NCBI RefSeq assembly: GCF_014641075.1
Contig: NZ_BMHP01000005.1
Location: 1 to 64,000 of the forward strand
Length of the DNA: 64,000 nt
Direction: 5' to 3'
Source: Paenibacillus nasutitermitis
Lineage (GTDB): Bacteria > Bacillota > Bacilli > Paenibacillales > Paenibacillaceae
The stretch's first letter is position 1; each line of letters starts with the position of its first letter. A program made the position numbers and the translations under genes. The notes below the pieces were generated by a model. It was given only the letters and a program-made list of their open reading frames with translations, was not told the DNA's origin and ran no database searches. Positions 8,801 through 17,386 of this stretch are shown here, one piece after another.

Positions 8801-10035
8801 CTTTCACCGGCTTCAGGGCCCATCTGGCCTGGCCGCATACCTGCCTGAGTGTCTACTATGACGCCGCTGGCAGGCATACCACAACGGAGTGTCCCCTGCC
8901 GGAATCCAATAAGATCCATAAATTCGGCAAAATCGATCCTGTCCGTCATTACCGCGAAGCCAGCGGCATTGGCAGCATTGTTCTCGACAAACGTCTGCCC
9001 ATCAACCCGCTGACGCCGATCGGCGAGATCAGGCCGATACCGGATCTGCCTGTCATTCCCATACCTGTACCGCTGAAGCCCTATCCCGTCGAGCTGACGG
9101 CGCCGCCGGTCTCATGGAGGCTACCGGCTGGCCTTGCCTCCCTGATTGGTCCGCTGAACGAAACCTCGGCGCTGCGGTTCACGGGATTTGCGGCTGAAAC
9201 AGGCGCGAAATTCGGTCTTGGCAGCGTCATGCTGTCCGGCATCAACGATACGGTTACGGCAACGACTATCGAAGCGGTTTGCGATACGGAGGGCAGGCCG
9301 TATGCCTTGTGGCTGCGAACGCCTGAACCTGTCGATTGGCGCCGGGTTACCCTTACGCTCAGCGTCCGCCATACGGCACCGGATAAGGGCTGCCCGACGT
9401 CTTATGCGCACCGCCGCGCTTTGGCCTTGGAGGTTTTGGCGCTGCCCGGATTTGACGGAAGCTCTGCTTTTCTCACCGGATCCTTAGGCGGCATTCCGAC
9501 CCGGCTGCCGCGCGGCGAATACACGCTCACGCTGGCATTTGATCCTTTCAAAACGGGGCTGCCCAGGTTGTATCCCGGGGATTCCGCCGGACCGATGCCG
9601 GAAACAGCCGTTCTGCGGTTCGTGCAGCCGCTCGGTCTTACGTGGCCGCTTCCTTTCGCCTTGCGTCCATTTCCATGGCATTTGCCGGATAAAATTCCGA
9701 CGCCGATACCGCTGCCTATCCCGATTCATGTTCCCAGGCCGGATCCCGTCCCGTTCCCCCGCCCGGGCAGATTGCTCGAACGGTTAAATGAATCCGGACT
9801 CCGTCTGGCAGACGACCAGCAGTATCGCGGCAACGCTTTGGAAAATATCCGCGATGCCCTGTTGGGAGGGCCCGGCGAAGGAAGTGGCGGAAACACGGAC
9901 ATACAGGATCATTCCCATGAAGAGACGCCTCCGGCTCCAGCAGGCAGGAATGCTTTTATCCATCTCCCGCTTCCCGGAGAGTTTCCGGTTGCGGATCTGA
10001 CAGCCGCAATGAAAAAGGGAGGCGATACGCCATGA
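5857..10035 (+). CDS. Very large beta-rich protein of unknown function (DUF6603-like)
   Basis: 1392 aa, with no signal peptide and no evident transmembrane helix. It opens with an amphipathic helical segment (MFEWFEKMIREVIWKAIADF). Residues of about 60-490 follow as alternating beta strands with GLGLRGIGG, GFGFDGERG and GIGAAIYGGF type glycine turns; SIPLGPTGLGLRGIGGDF is what makes me think of the DUF6603 group, from memory only. The second half is beta-rich with no family I recognise. Near the end are two proline-alternating linkers (about 9010-9090 and 9660-9770) and a short His/Asp patch. The ATG at 5857 has AGGAG 7 bp upstream; the TTG at 5851 and ATG at 5854 are worse spaced. The stop overlaps the next start (ATGA), so the two genes are translationally coupled. 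The gene reads clearly GC-richer than the window average. Confidence 0.7.
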   Translation: MFEWFEKMIREVIWKAIADFVEALPGMAEDKLYEFLHDLKAGEVLASSPLVKIIAVNDAEETVTVLVRGAFPFSGVTPFMRIEAVISRARADIHVTGEDPPIRIKQWQTVLGDLSVKSEGKYKGALGFGFDGERGSWMGQGSLKLIPLGIGAAIYGGFSERGLVLGLDGELPKGASIPLGPTGLGLRGIGGDFAYNFVARLEKEGMPIAHPTAEDYVKWARDTGSIDRWMAGPIDHTSVGVGIRTIICTKADEGFAFELNPVGFAFLLPGGTFIFGGKGKLLQKEGFGAEGFFVFDADSASLALGVGVNVDLELLDGSGQLDLFFSFSDPDAWYLDLGTESKPVKLEVLKKVPVIRLLFSQKAEAYFRINHHRIAFGGTLAIGGSFEIGDILKLFAKLAVSLHAYVGWDPLLVNARIKVHGEIGIKIWKFEFVLSGDADAEVYFPTPTLFRFEIKGNLNLPWPIPDVSFSKSFGDDVVRPPSISSPLAAGTYVINGASTVQQKPVDAIHIISDLQWNLDTDKPWPDLELVVPFSKRVTDRTGKVEASQAVSPAVQGGYTVTDELLELELTDLVHGVPVPDVRAVWADGPGGSTAQLHVLGCDPYAWMTAKIDTSTFPLGSPEKTVDTFFGYGSPQLLSAAPQRFAAFELTPAAEGDRLLTAFRPEIPTRVLETGGFSLRFETQGGGSFLVSKVVLFLIVASSRRFPNVPKLVTEDGITAVYQDHGTVFSNLRLVSARFAFPVPVDRISVRSAAERQQRFYVYAIRYQEAAQASTGSISKKLLMPGRYRLHLKGASTAVHPSGSGASSPLPPASPVDWFYDKEFEVAYPETLRPYIFYSTFGDTKLFSKVQYPWTQWTLDTWNPTQFGFGFPLYRGYKAAVRFMVPYVSGIFAQAPLKFRITYEHGGVITETLLPQSVSDGTSSLPPESRNWIAAHGGTAAPDQEVVMSSLPAESGPAKLTILFDHPQSGEVRIDEWSGCVSAFTGFRAHLAWPHTCLSVYYDAAGRHTTTECPLPESNKIHKFGKIDPVRHYREASGIGSIVLDKRLPINPLTPIGEIRPIPDLPVIPIPVPLKPYPVELTAPPVSWRLPAGLASLIGPLNETSALRFTGFAAETGAKFGLGSVMLSGINDTVTATTIEAVCDTEGRPYALWLRTPEPVDWRRVTLTLSVRHTAPDKGCPTSYAHRRALALEVLALPGFDGSSAFLTGSLGGIPTRLPRGEYTLTLAFDPFKTGLPRLYPGDSAGPMPETAVLRFVQPLGLTWPLPFALRPFPWHLPDKIPTPIPLPIPIHVPRPDPVPFPRPGRLLERLNESGLRLADDQQYRGNALENIRDALLGGPGEGSGGNTDIQDHSHEETPPAPAGRNAFIHLPLPGEFPVADLTAAMKKGGDTP

Positions 10036-12272
10036 CCATCTATTTATCAGCGCTGGGGTGGGTGAATGACTTGCCGGCAGGCAACCGGCTGCGCTGGCAT
10101 TTTCCGCATGCGGAGCTTTCGCCCGGCAGCGGATATCCCCGTCTGCCGCAGGTCGTTCTCGTCGAACGGGCTCCTCTTAATCTACGTTTTGTCAGTTCAC
10201 GGCTTTCCCCCTCCCCTTACCCGCCGGCGTGGTGGGACTTGTTGGGGAGCCCGACTGTTGGCGGGCTGCTGCTCGCAGACGAATACAAGCTCCCCGCACC
10301 GGCACAAGCGGTCGCTTTTGTCTGGCGAGGGTCAGATGCCCGGATCGCCTTTCATAATACTCAGACCAGCGCGCTTGAGGCTCTGCGCACCGTAACGGAC
10401 GGGGCATCCGTCTATGTGGAAGGGCAGTCCATAGATACCATTGCCGTACTCGGCACTGGCGGTACGCTGGAGAATTTGCGCATCCTCGACCTGTTTCGCG
10501 ACCGCCAGCTGGACTGGGAACGGGTCGCTGAAATTGCTGTGGAGAAAAGCCTTGATGCCGAGCTGGACATCGTCGCCAAACGTTACAGCCAGCCCGTCAC
10601 TCTGACGAAAGACCAATGGGCCGAGCTTGTCCATACCGCTCAGAGGGCCCGTGCCTCCTCTCCCGCAGACGCCATTGCCGGGGAGCCGACGGCATGGGAG
10701 ATGCTTGAGCTGCTGCTTGGGCTGCGTTGGGAGGTCGCGCTGCTCTGCGGCTTTGCTTATTGCGACGGACCGGGGGCAGCGGGCTGCGAGCTGGACAGTT
10801 TGCTCGCAAGACCGCTGGAAACTCCCGACCATACCGGATATGCCTACCGGATCCGCAATGGGGATAACGGGGAAACCAGCAACCTGGTTATTGTGGTGCC
10901 GGCAATAGCCAAGGAACTGGGCGTTCCGGATGCCCCCATGTATATAGGTGCGGAGGTGCGGCTGCCTGAGCCCGTTTCCCCGCAGCTCCTTGAGCCCGTC
11001 CCGGTCAACCCGACGATAGCTGTCTTCAAGCCATTGCCTGTACTGGAGGAGCGCTTTCAGGTGCGGTTAACCCAACTGACCAGGCAGTCCGACCAACGGG
11101 CGCATGGCGTGGAGATTGAGGAGATTGTTACCGCCAGCCCGACAGTGGGCTCGCGCGAGCTTCGCCGCACCTTCTACAACCGTTCGCGGCGGCCGGAAGA
11201 CCCGCAGCTTGCCTACTCATCTGCCCGCTCCTTCGATGTTGATTTCCCTGATGTGCTGCTGCAATCCAGAGCACGGGCCATCGATGCCTGGGACCGCGTC
11301 AGCGGCTATTCCGCCTGGAGCCCGCAAGCTCCGCTGACGCTGCGCCATGAGCCGCTCCCGCCGCCATTTGAATCGGCTGCGTACGAGTCAGGCACCGCCC
11401 GCATTACGCGCCGCGCCGCTTCCGCAGGCGAGCCGGACTGGAAACCGGATCCGCTCGTCCGGCGGGCCGGCGGGCGGCTGATCCTCTACCGGCAGTCCGC
11501 AGCCCCCCGCAGGGCGGATGCCGTCTTCGGCGGTGCAATCCCGGCAGGCGACGGCGTGTACCGGTCATCCGTAACCGGCGTGAACGGGCTGCCTGATTTT
11601 ATCGGGGGCATCTTCTCCACCGGCGGGGTAACCGAGAATGTGATTGCCGTTGACGGCTCCGACATCCTGTTCCGCTCTTCCGCAAACGCCGGGGCGTCCA
11701 GTACATCGTTTGATTCCGGGCCGGGCCGGCTGGTTCAGGATCTCAAGCACCCGTCCTTATGGGTTCAAGTGGCCGATTTCCCAGCCGAAAATCTTCCGCA
11801 GGTGCTGGTGTTCAACGATCCGCTTCCGCCTCCGGCAGCGGTATCAGTCGTGACGTATATGGCCCGGCTGGCCTATTATGGACGCAGCGGACCTCCCGGC
11901 GGAGTTGTAAGAGCGGTCAGGCAGCCGGACATTCCCGCCATTCCGCCGCCTTTCACTGCAGAACTGCTTGGCATCGATTTCTTCCACCGGACGCTGCTCA
12001 AGCTCCGCTTCACCATACCGACCGCTTCCGGCCGTTATACCGTATGGTGGTGCGACGGAACAGCCACGCCTGAAGAGCTTGCGCGCCGCGGCGCGCCCGG
12101 CACCCATCAAGCCCAGGTGGCGCAGAGCGGCCTGCATCTGTACGAGACGCTGGCCCTGCCCATTCCGCAGCATGTGGACCGTCTCATCACAATTGGCGTG
12201 CAGCAGGTTGGTGAAGGTGCCGTCAGCAGCTTTGCCGTCATTCCCTTCATGCTGCCCGCGCTGCACGGATAA
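10032..12272 (+). CDS. Unknown 746-aa protein coupled to the large beta-rich protein; Fn3-like segment
   Basis: The start ATG overlaps the preceding stop, and GGGAGG lies 9 bp upstream. There is no signal peptide or membrane helix. The N-terminus MTIYLSALGWVNDLPAGNRL is followed by a RLRWHFPH-type strand block; a helical middle of about residues 150-260 contains LEMLELLLGLRWE-like helices. Around residues 395-430, SRARAIDAWDRVSGYSAWSP looks like the last strands of a fibronectin type III module. The C-terminal part (ITIGVQQVGEGAVSSFAV) also looks beta-sandwich-like. I recognise no catalytic motif. The overlap suggests a stoichiometric partner of the 1392-aa protein, perhaps a structural or adhesion pair, but the function is unknown. 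The base composition matches that gene. Confidence 0.7.
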   Translation: MTIYLSALGWVNDLPAGNRLRWHFPHAELSPGSGYPRLPQVVLVERAPLNLRFVSSRLSPSPYPPAWWDLLGSPTVGGLLLADEYKLPAPAQAVAFVWRGSDARIAFHNTQTSALEALRTVTDGASVYVEGQSIDTIAVLGTGGTLENLRILDLFRDRQLDWERVAEIAVEKSLDAELDIVAKRYSQPVTLTKDQWAELVHTAQRARASSPADAIAGEPTAWEMLELLLGLRWEVALLCGFAYCDGPGAAGCELDSLLARPLETPDHTGYAYRIRNGDNGETSNLVIVVPAIAKELGVPDAPMYIGAEVRLPEPVSPQLLEPVPVNPTIAVFKPLPVLEERFQVRLTQLTRQSDQRAHGVEIEEIVTASPTVGSRELRRTFYNRSRRPEDPQLAYSSARSFDVDFPDVLLQSRARAIDAWDRVSGYSAWSPQAPLTLRHEPLPPPFESAAYESGTARITRRAASAGEPDWKPDPLVRRAGGRLILYRQSAAPRRADAVFGGAIPAGDGVYRSSVTGVNGLPDFIGGIFSTGGVTENVIAVDGSDILFRSSANAGASSTSFDSGPGRLVQDLKHPSLWVQVADFPAENLPQVLVFNDPLPPPAAVSVVTYMARLAYYGRSGPPGGVVRAVRQPDIPAIPPPFTAELLGIDFFHRTLLKLRFTIPTASGRYTVWWCDGTATPEELARRGAPGTHQAQVAQSGLHLYETLALPIPQHVDRLITIGVQQVGEGAVSSFAVIPFMLPALHG

Positions 12273-12342
12273 CCGTCCGCAGCACCTCTTCCGATGCCAG
12301 GCCCGATTTATGGCAGCGGCCCGGACGGTTGATTCGCAGAAA

Positions 12343-12372
12343 AATCCCCCTGCCGATTGCGACAGGGGGATT
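12343..12372. terminator. Bidirectional terminator between convergent genes
   Basis: A 10-bp perfect stem (12343-12352 with 12363-12372) with a 10-base loop. It ends the two-gene unit from the left and the phosphotransferase gene from the right. Confidence 0.75.
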
Positions 12373-12410
12373 AGCCGGGCTGTTCAATATGCCGGTGCAA
12401 AGGACGGATG

Positions 12411-13373
12411 CTATAACCCGTCTGCGCACTGCTTCAGACTTTCGGTCGTTTCCTGCAGCTGCCTGATAAGCTGCTCGCGCGGCCATTTGCCGTCATTGCG
12501 GGCGAGGTCGCCCTGGATCAGCCGGATCATCCAGATCGAGAAGATGCTGGCAAACAGCATATATTGCCGCTTGAAATCCGCTCCCTCCTTACCAGACAGA
12601 TGACCGTCATGTCCGGCCGCCTTTAGATAAGCTTGCAGAATGTCATTTCGGCTGTCCTCCGTCATGCTTTTCGGAAACAAAGGATGGGACATGTCGATCA
12701 TATGATACAAATCCCATAAGGGAGAATTAAGATGGGTATGCTCCCAGTCCAGCACCACGAGTCTTCCTTGTACGGCCGCGTAGTTGCCTGCATGCAGATC
12801 GCCATGAGAGATGACCGGTTTGGCCGGGAATTCCGCATGCTCCATCGCCTGGTATACGCGTATCAGTAATGCTTCCGGGATGGAAGCCGACATCAGGGCG
12901 GCGGCCGTTTCGGCCTGATTCCGGCGGAGATCGCCGATAATCGCTTCAATCGGCGGCTTGGGCCCTCTGAGCGGCGCATCCAGCAAGGGGACCGTATCAA
13001 GAGCATGCCAGCTTGCCACAAGCTCAGCAAGCTCCACCGCCACTTCCTTCCGGAAAATGTGATCCAGGCGGCCCATATCCTCGAAGAGAATGGCATGTCC
13101 GCCGGTTTGGCGGTTGAAGGAGCTCAGCAATATTTTCGGGTAAATCGGAGGAAACGAGGGCAGTACGTGATCGTAGACCCATTTTTCTTTCCCCCACTGC
13201 TCGTCATTGGTTAACGGTTTATAGATATAGCTCTGTCCGGGCCGGCAGTAGATCCGCTCTACCGCTTGCCCGTTCATTCCCCGGTACAAAATCTCGCGCT
13301 TGATAATATGCCCGCTGTTCAGCGTTCCGTCCGGCAGCATCAGACCATCAGGCAGTTCGGGCCCTGATTCCAT
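12411..13373 (-). CDS. Aminoglycoside-phosphotransferase-family kinase-like protein
   Basis: 320 aa. The catalytic loop VISHGDLHAGNYA (Brenner motif HGDLHxxN) near residue 190 and the metal-binding LVVLDWEHTH (DW in place of DFG) are intact, so it should be an active small-molecule phosphotransferase of the APH/ChoK fold. WDLYHMIDM further down is the usual helical follow-on. The start ATG at 13373 has AAGGTG about 9 bp upstream. Nothing in the sequence says whether the substrate is an antibiotic, a sugar or an amino alcohol. It is convergent with the large unknown genes and is read in the same direction as fdhD. Confidence 0.85.
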   Translation of the reverse strand: MESGPELPDGLMLPDGTLNSGHIIKREILYRGMNGQAVERIYCRPGQSYIYKPLTNDEQWGKEKWVYDHVLPSFPPIYPKILLSSFNRQTGGHAILFEDMGRLDHIFRKEVAVELAELVASWHALDTVPLLDAPLRGPKPPIEAIIGDLRRNQAETAAALMSASIPEALLIRVYQAMEHAEFPAKPVISHGDLHAGNYAAVQGRLVVLDWEHTHLNSPLWDLYHMIDMSHPLFPKSMTEDSRNDILQAYLKAAGHDGHLSGKEGADFKRQYMLFASIFSIWMIRLIQGDLARNDGKWPREQLIRQLQETTESLKQCADGL

Positions 13374-13487
13374 AAACTAAGCACCTTCATTTCTCATGGC
13401 TTTCTTCTAATTTCCAGTCTACCATGACATTGGCAAGATCGGGTATCGGAATTTGCCGCGCCGGATCGTCTTACAACCGCGTGAAAG

Positions 13488-14276
13488 CTAGGAACGGATC
13501 CGTTCCGGATGCGTGTAGACGTTCATGCTGCCGCGGCGGATGAATCCGGCACAGGTGATGCCCAGATCCTCCGCAAGCTGCAGCGCAAGATCGGTTGGAG
13601 CCGACTTGGACAACAGAACGCCGCAGCCGATTTTCGCCACCTTCAGCACGACTTCAGAGGAAATACGCCCGCTGAAAGCAATGATTTTGTCCCCAGCCGG
13701 AATGCGGCTTCGCAGCAAATGACCGTAGAGCTTGTCAAGCGCATTATGACGGCCGATGTCCGTCCGCACGGCAATCATCGCATCGGCCGTGCAGATTGCC
13801 GCATTATGGACGCCACCCGTCTGGTGAAAATCCGTCGAGCTCTCCTGAAGCAGCCGCATCAGCTCCAGACATTGCCCGGCCGCAATGGGATGGCGGCTCA
13901 TGATCGTCTTCGCTGTCCGGGCGTCATTATGGAAATAAAACTGCCGGCTCTTCCCGCAGCAGGAGCCGATAAACCGTTTGGAATGAAACTCCTTGCCTGT
14001 GGACTGCTTGATATGAAGCTCCGCATAAGCAAATCCACGCGCTTCATCCAGCGTTAGCGATTTGAGATCGTCTATTGTCCGGATCACGCCCTCCGAGGCC
14101 AGAAATCCGACCATCATATCCTCCAAATCGCCGGGCGTGCATACGATAGTGGCAAATTCCTCGCCGTCCAGCCGGACCGTTAGCGGCATCTCCGTTGCAA
14201 TTTCGTCATCCTTCTCCACAGACCCGCCGCCGTCAAAACGGATAACGCGCCATCCCGTTGTTGCTTTGCTGTCCAT
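13488..14276 (-). CDS. fdhD: Formate dehydrogenase accessory sulfurtransferase FdhD
   Basis: 262 aa. It carries the FdhD Cys motif GSCCGKS (Cys106-Cys107 in this numbering), GVHNAA, RTDIGRHNALDKLYG, and the C-terminal AFSGRISSEVVLKVAKIG and SKSAPT blocks. FdhD passes sulfur from the IscS persulfide to the bis-MGD cofactor, which is required for active formate dehydrogenases. I use the ATG at 14276, which has GGAGGGATCGTC directly upstream; an in-frame ATG at 14318 lacks a ribosome site. It lies 83 bp downstream of the molybdopterin oxidoreductase it presumably matures, on the same strand. Confidence 0.93.
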   Translation of the reverse strand: MDSKATTGWRVIRFDGGGSVEKDDEIATEMPLTVRLDGEEFATIVCTPGDLEDMMVGFLASEGVIRTIDDLKSLTLDEARGFAYAELHIKQSTGKEFHSKRFIGSCCGKSRQFYFHNDARTAKTIMSRHPIAAGQCLELMRLLQESSTDFHQTGGVHNAAICTADAMIAVRTDIGRHNALDKLYGHLLRSRIPAGDKIIAFSGRISSEVVLKVAKIGCGVLLSKSAPTDLALQLAEDLGITCAGFIRRGSMNVYTHPERIRS

Positions 14277-14359
14277 GACGATCCCTCCCCTCCAAGCCAG
14301 CCCATCGGTTGCTTTCAAGTTGCATCCCCGTTGGCAATTCTCTACTGCTTGCCGTGCCC

Positions 14360-16714
14360 TCAGGTGGGAATATCCATCTCCAGCTCGTCAATACGCTTCT
14401 CCACATAGCGGGTATCCTTCAGCGCATGGAAAGTCTCCGCCTTCTCGATGACCACCGAGGTATTGTATTCGGGTATTCCGGCCTGGGGTTCATAAACACC
14501 TTTGGGAAAAAGAACATTTCCTTCCGGCCAGAACAGCTCGATATTGCCCGGTGCTATATCCGCTTTCTTCGCCCGCGCATGCATCATGCCAATGCGGTTA
14601 TAGATGACAACCGCGCTTCCTTCGGCAATGCCAAGCGCCGCGCAGTCATCGGCATGCATGAGCACATCGTACCGGTCCGCCCCGTTGAAGGAGTCTGTAT
14701 CGCTGTACACCATGGAGTTGAACTGCTTCCCGCGCCTTGTCGTTGCGTAGAAATTACCCTCGGGCTTGCGCAGCTCCGGCAGCTCGATGGCAATGAGGTT
14801 TCCTTTACCGTCCGCTGTCGGACAGATGCCATCCTCACACAGCCATGCGCCGCCGGATTGAAACACATCGCCTTTCCCCTGCAGCTTCTGGATGCCATTA
14901 TAGGCAGGCGCCGCCCGGGCAATCTCTACGCGTATGGCGGCTGCGCTATCGAAAGCCGCCAGATTGGGCCGGTCCTGTTTCACCTTGGCCGCAAGCTCCC
15001 CGTAGATCTGCCACTCCGCGCGGGCTTCCTCCACTCTCGGGCCGGCAATTTCCGGAGAGAAATAGACCATTCGCTCCGTCGATGTGGAAGTCCCTCCACC
15101 CGGCTGCTCGTAACGGGTCATGGCCGGCAGCACAATTACTTCTTCCTGTGCGTCAACAAGCGTCGACGTATTCAGGACAATATCCTGATGGACGCGAAGA
15201 TCCACGCTTTCCAGGCAGGTGCGCACAAATTCCGGATCGGGCATCGTCTCCAGGAAATTGCCCCCCGAGGTGTAGAACACCTTCAGCTTGCGTTCATGAT
15301 CGTCGGGCAGCTGCGTATTTTCAAGCGACACACCGACAATATCCCCTTGCCAGCGGGGAAGCTCAAAGCCCCACTCCCGCTCGACCCTCGGTATGTCAGC
15401 GCCCTTGAATTCGCCCCCCGGCAAGCTGAACGGATCCGCTCCCATCTCGCCGGAGCCCTGAACGCCGCTGTGCCCGCGGATCGGCATCAGACCGCAGTGC
15501 TCACGACCGAGAAATCCGCGCAGCAGGGCGAGGTTCGCCACCTGCGAGATATTGTCCGTACCGAAACGGTGCTGGGTCAGCCCCATGCTCCACACAAATA
15601 CGCCGGACCTGGCTTTAGCCAGCAGCACCGCAAACTCGCGCATCCGCTCCTTAGTAAGACCGGAAGATTTCGTCAGCAATGCCCAGTCCTGGTTCTTCAC
15701 ATGGGCGCGCAGCTCCTCGAATCCGTTGACATGCTCCCGCACAAATTCATGGTCGATGGCCGAGCCCGGCTGCTCCTCCTCCATTTCGAACCAATGCTTC
15801 ATCACGCCGTGCATGAAGGCAATATCTCCGCCGATATTGACCTGGTAGAAATCATCCGCAAGCTTCGTCCCGAACAATGCCGACTCTGCGATGGAGGGAA
15901 TCCAGTAGCCTTCCATTGCAGGCTCGCGGTAGGGATTAATGACTATGATTTTGGTGCCGTTGCGCTTGGCGGCATACATATATTTCGTGGAGACCGGCTG
16001 ATTATTGGCCGCTACGCTGCCCCAGAAAACCAGGACATCCGTTCCGATCCAATCCTTGTAATTACAGCTGGATGCCCCGATCCCCACAGAACGCTTCAGC
16101 GCCGTCTTGGAAGGGGAATGGCAGATGCGGGAAGCGTTGTCGATATTGTTGGTGCCGATAAAACGCGCGGCCTTCGCCGCCGCATAATACACCTCATTGG
16201 TAATCCCCCGCGCTGTCAGATAGAAAGCCAGCTGCTTGGGATCGATGCCGCGGATCTTGGCTGCGATCCGCTCCAGCGCTTCTTCCCAGGTAATGCGGCG
16301 GAAGGTGCGTTCGTTCTTGCGCCGCAGAAGCGGATACGGCAGCCTGCCCAGCTTGCGCAGCGCGGTGCTGTCCAGCTTGCGCAGCTCATCAATGTCCGCA
16401 TGGAGCAGCTCCGGCTTGATCGCCGGCATGGTATTGAGCCGCAGCACGTTCAACCGCGTTGTACAGATATGCGGACCGGTCAATGTCTGGTCATAGAGAC
16501 CGGATACCCCAAGCGCGCAGCCGTCACAGACACCTTGCGTCAATATGCGGTACGCGTACGGCAAATTATCCCGGTTGTCCCAAACAACCTTCATCGTATC
16601 CCGGATATGGTGGGGCTTTAATTTCCCCAGCCCGAACGGCGCCTTTCCTACCCACAGCTTCGGGTCCGGCTTGCTAGGCAATTTAATTCGGCCCGAATGC
16701 AGCGTCTTTCCCAT
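14360..16714 (-). CDS. FdhF/YdeP-family molybdopterin oxidoreductase (formate dehydrogenase-like)
   Basis: 784 aa, close to the usual length of the FdhF/YdeP group. QGVCDGCALGVSG near residue 65 gives the two N-terminal Cys. ASRICHSPSK near residue 210 has the Cys that would ligate molybdenum. VFWGSVAANNQP, HSGVQGSGEMG and the C-terminal molydopterin-binding barrel (DVLMHADDCAALGI) complete the fold. There is no Tat signal, so it should be cytoplasmic. Family members oxidise formate or are less well-defined oxidoreductases; the adjacent fdhD and the nearby formaldehyde dehydrogenase favour formate. The start at 16714 is preceded by GGGGAG with 9 bp spacing. Confidence 0.87.
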   Translation of the reverse strand: MGKTLHSGRIKLPSKPDPKLWVGKAPFGLGKLKPHHIRDTMKVVWDNRDNLPYAYRILTQGVCDGCALGVSGLYDQTLTGPHICTTRLNVLRLNTMPAIKPELLHADIDELRKLDSTALRKLGRLPYPLLRRKNERTFRRITWEEALERIAAKIRGIDPKQLAFYLTARGITNEVYYAAAKAARFIGTNNIDNASRICHSPSKTALKRSVGIGASSCNYKDWIGTDVLVFWGSVAANNQPVSTKYMYAAKRNGTKIIVINPYREPAMEGYWIPSIAESALFGTKLADDFYQVNIGGDIAFMHGVMKHWFEMEEEQPGSAIDHEFVREHVNGFEELRAHVKNQDWALLTKSSGLTKERMREFAVLLAKARSGVFVWSMGLTQHRFGTDNISQVANLALLRGFLGREHCGLMPIRGHSGVQGSGEMGADPFSLPGGEFKGADIPRVEREWGFELPRWQGDIVGVSLENTQLPDDHERKLKVFYTSGGNFLETMPDPEFVRTCLESVDLRVHQDIVLNTSTLVDAQEEVIVLPAMTRYEQPGGGTSTSTERMVYFSPEIAGPRVEEARAEWQIYGELAAKVKQDRPNLAAFDSAAAIRVEIARAAPAYNGIQKLQGKGDVFQSGGAWLCEDGICPTADGKGNLIAIELPELRKPEGNFYATTRRGKQFNSMVYSDTDSFNGADRYDVLMHADDCAALGIAEGSAVVIYNRIGMMHARAKKADIAPGNIELFWPEGNVLFPKGVYEPQAGIPEYNTSVVIEKAETFHALKDTRYVEKRIDELEMDIPT

Positions 16715-16805
16715 GTAAATCATCTCCCCGCACTTTTTGAACATTTAATAATGGCCTTGCTCCACGATCAAACCAAGCTGTAAATCAGGTCCCCGGGATA
16801 AAAAA

Positions 16806-16850
16806 AGCCGCAGGAGAATGATTTCTTCACGAAATCATCATCATGCGGCT
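16806..16850 (-). terminator. Hairpin terminator after the DUF2294 gene
   Basis: Outer arms agccgca (16806-16812) and tgcggct (16844-16850) flank an inner inverted repeat (atgattt with aaatcat). On the minus strand the hairpin is followed by a T-run (16799-16806 as A on plus). It separates the DUF2294 transcript from the oxidoreductase gene, so the two may be only partly co-transcribed. Confidence 0.7.
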
Positions 16851-16891
16851 GGTCTTGGGCAGGAACGCTGCCAAGCGCCAATCCTCTTGCG

Positions 16892-17254
16892 CTAAACGCT
16901 ATTAAACTTCTGCTGGATATCTTGATCGAAGACGAAAATAGACATCCCGAAATCCTTGTCAATATCAATATCGACGAATAAATCCATCAGCTTCGCACCC
17001 AGCAGTTCTTCCATCTCAACCGGCGGCTCCTTGCGGTACATATCCTTCACCCACTGCGTGCGGGCTTCGCGCAGGATATGCTTTCCTTCTTCCGCCGAGG
17101 CCATAAATTTCTCCACCGGCGACAGATTGCCCTCCATCTCACAAATCGCCCACTGTTTGCAGAAGGTCGTTGTGATCCGGCTTGGCCCTTTGCCCATATG
17201 CCGCTTCCGGTAAGCTTTGACCAGATTGCTGAACTCCGCTTCATAACGATTCAT
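16892..17254 (-). CDS. DUF2294 domain protein (YbcI-like)
   Basis: 120 aa. GKGPSRITTTFCKQWAICEM, GNLSPVEKFM and DLFVDIDIDKDFGMSIFVFD are the signature stretches of DUF2294. The protein is soluble, with no signal or membrane segment. The start has GGGGATATATA upstream. The molecular role of DUF2294 is not established. Here it sits between formaldehyde dehydrogenase and a formate-dehydrogenase-like gene on the same strand, which is context for a role in C1 oxidation but not proof. Confidence 0.8.
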   Translation of the reverse strand: MNRYEAEFSNLVKAYRKRHMGKGPSRITTTFCKQWAICEMEGNLSPVEKFMASAEEGKHILREARTQWVKDMYRKEPPVEMEELLGAKLMDLFVDIDIDKDFGMSIFVFDQDIQQKFNSV

Positions 17255-17386
17255 TATATATCCCCATATGCCGTGGACAGGCGGCAGGTTCGCTGCTCCT
17301 TATCGGACGGCCTTGATATTTCATTGTATGACCAACATAGCGTATTTAACACCGTGCCGCAAGCAGATCAGGTCCTCTGCCCCGGA

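Noticed and set aside
14309..16621. Long open frame (770 codons) on the plus strand
   Set aside because: It is antisense to the clearly real molybdopterin oxidoreductase gene, shows no recognisable motifs and arises from the high GC third positions of that gene.
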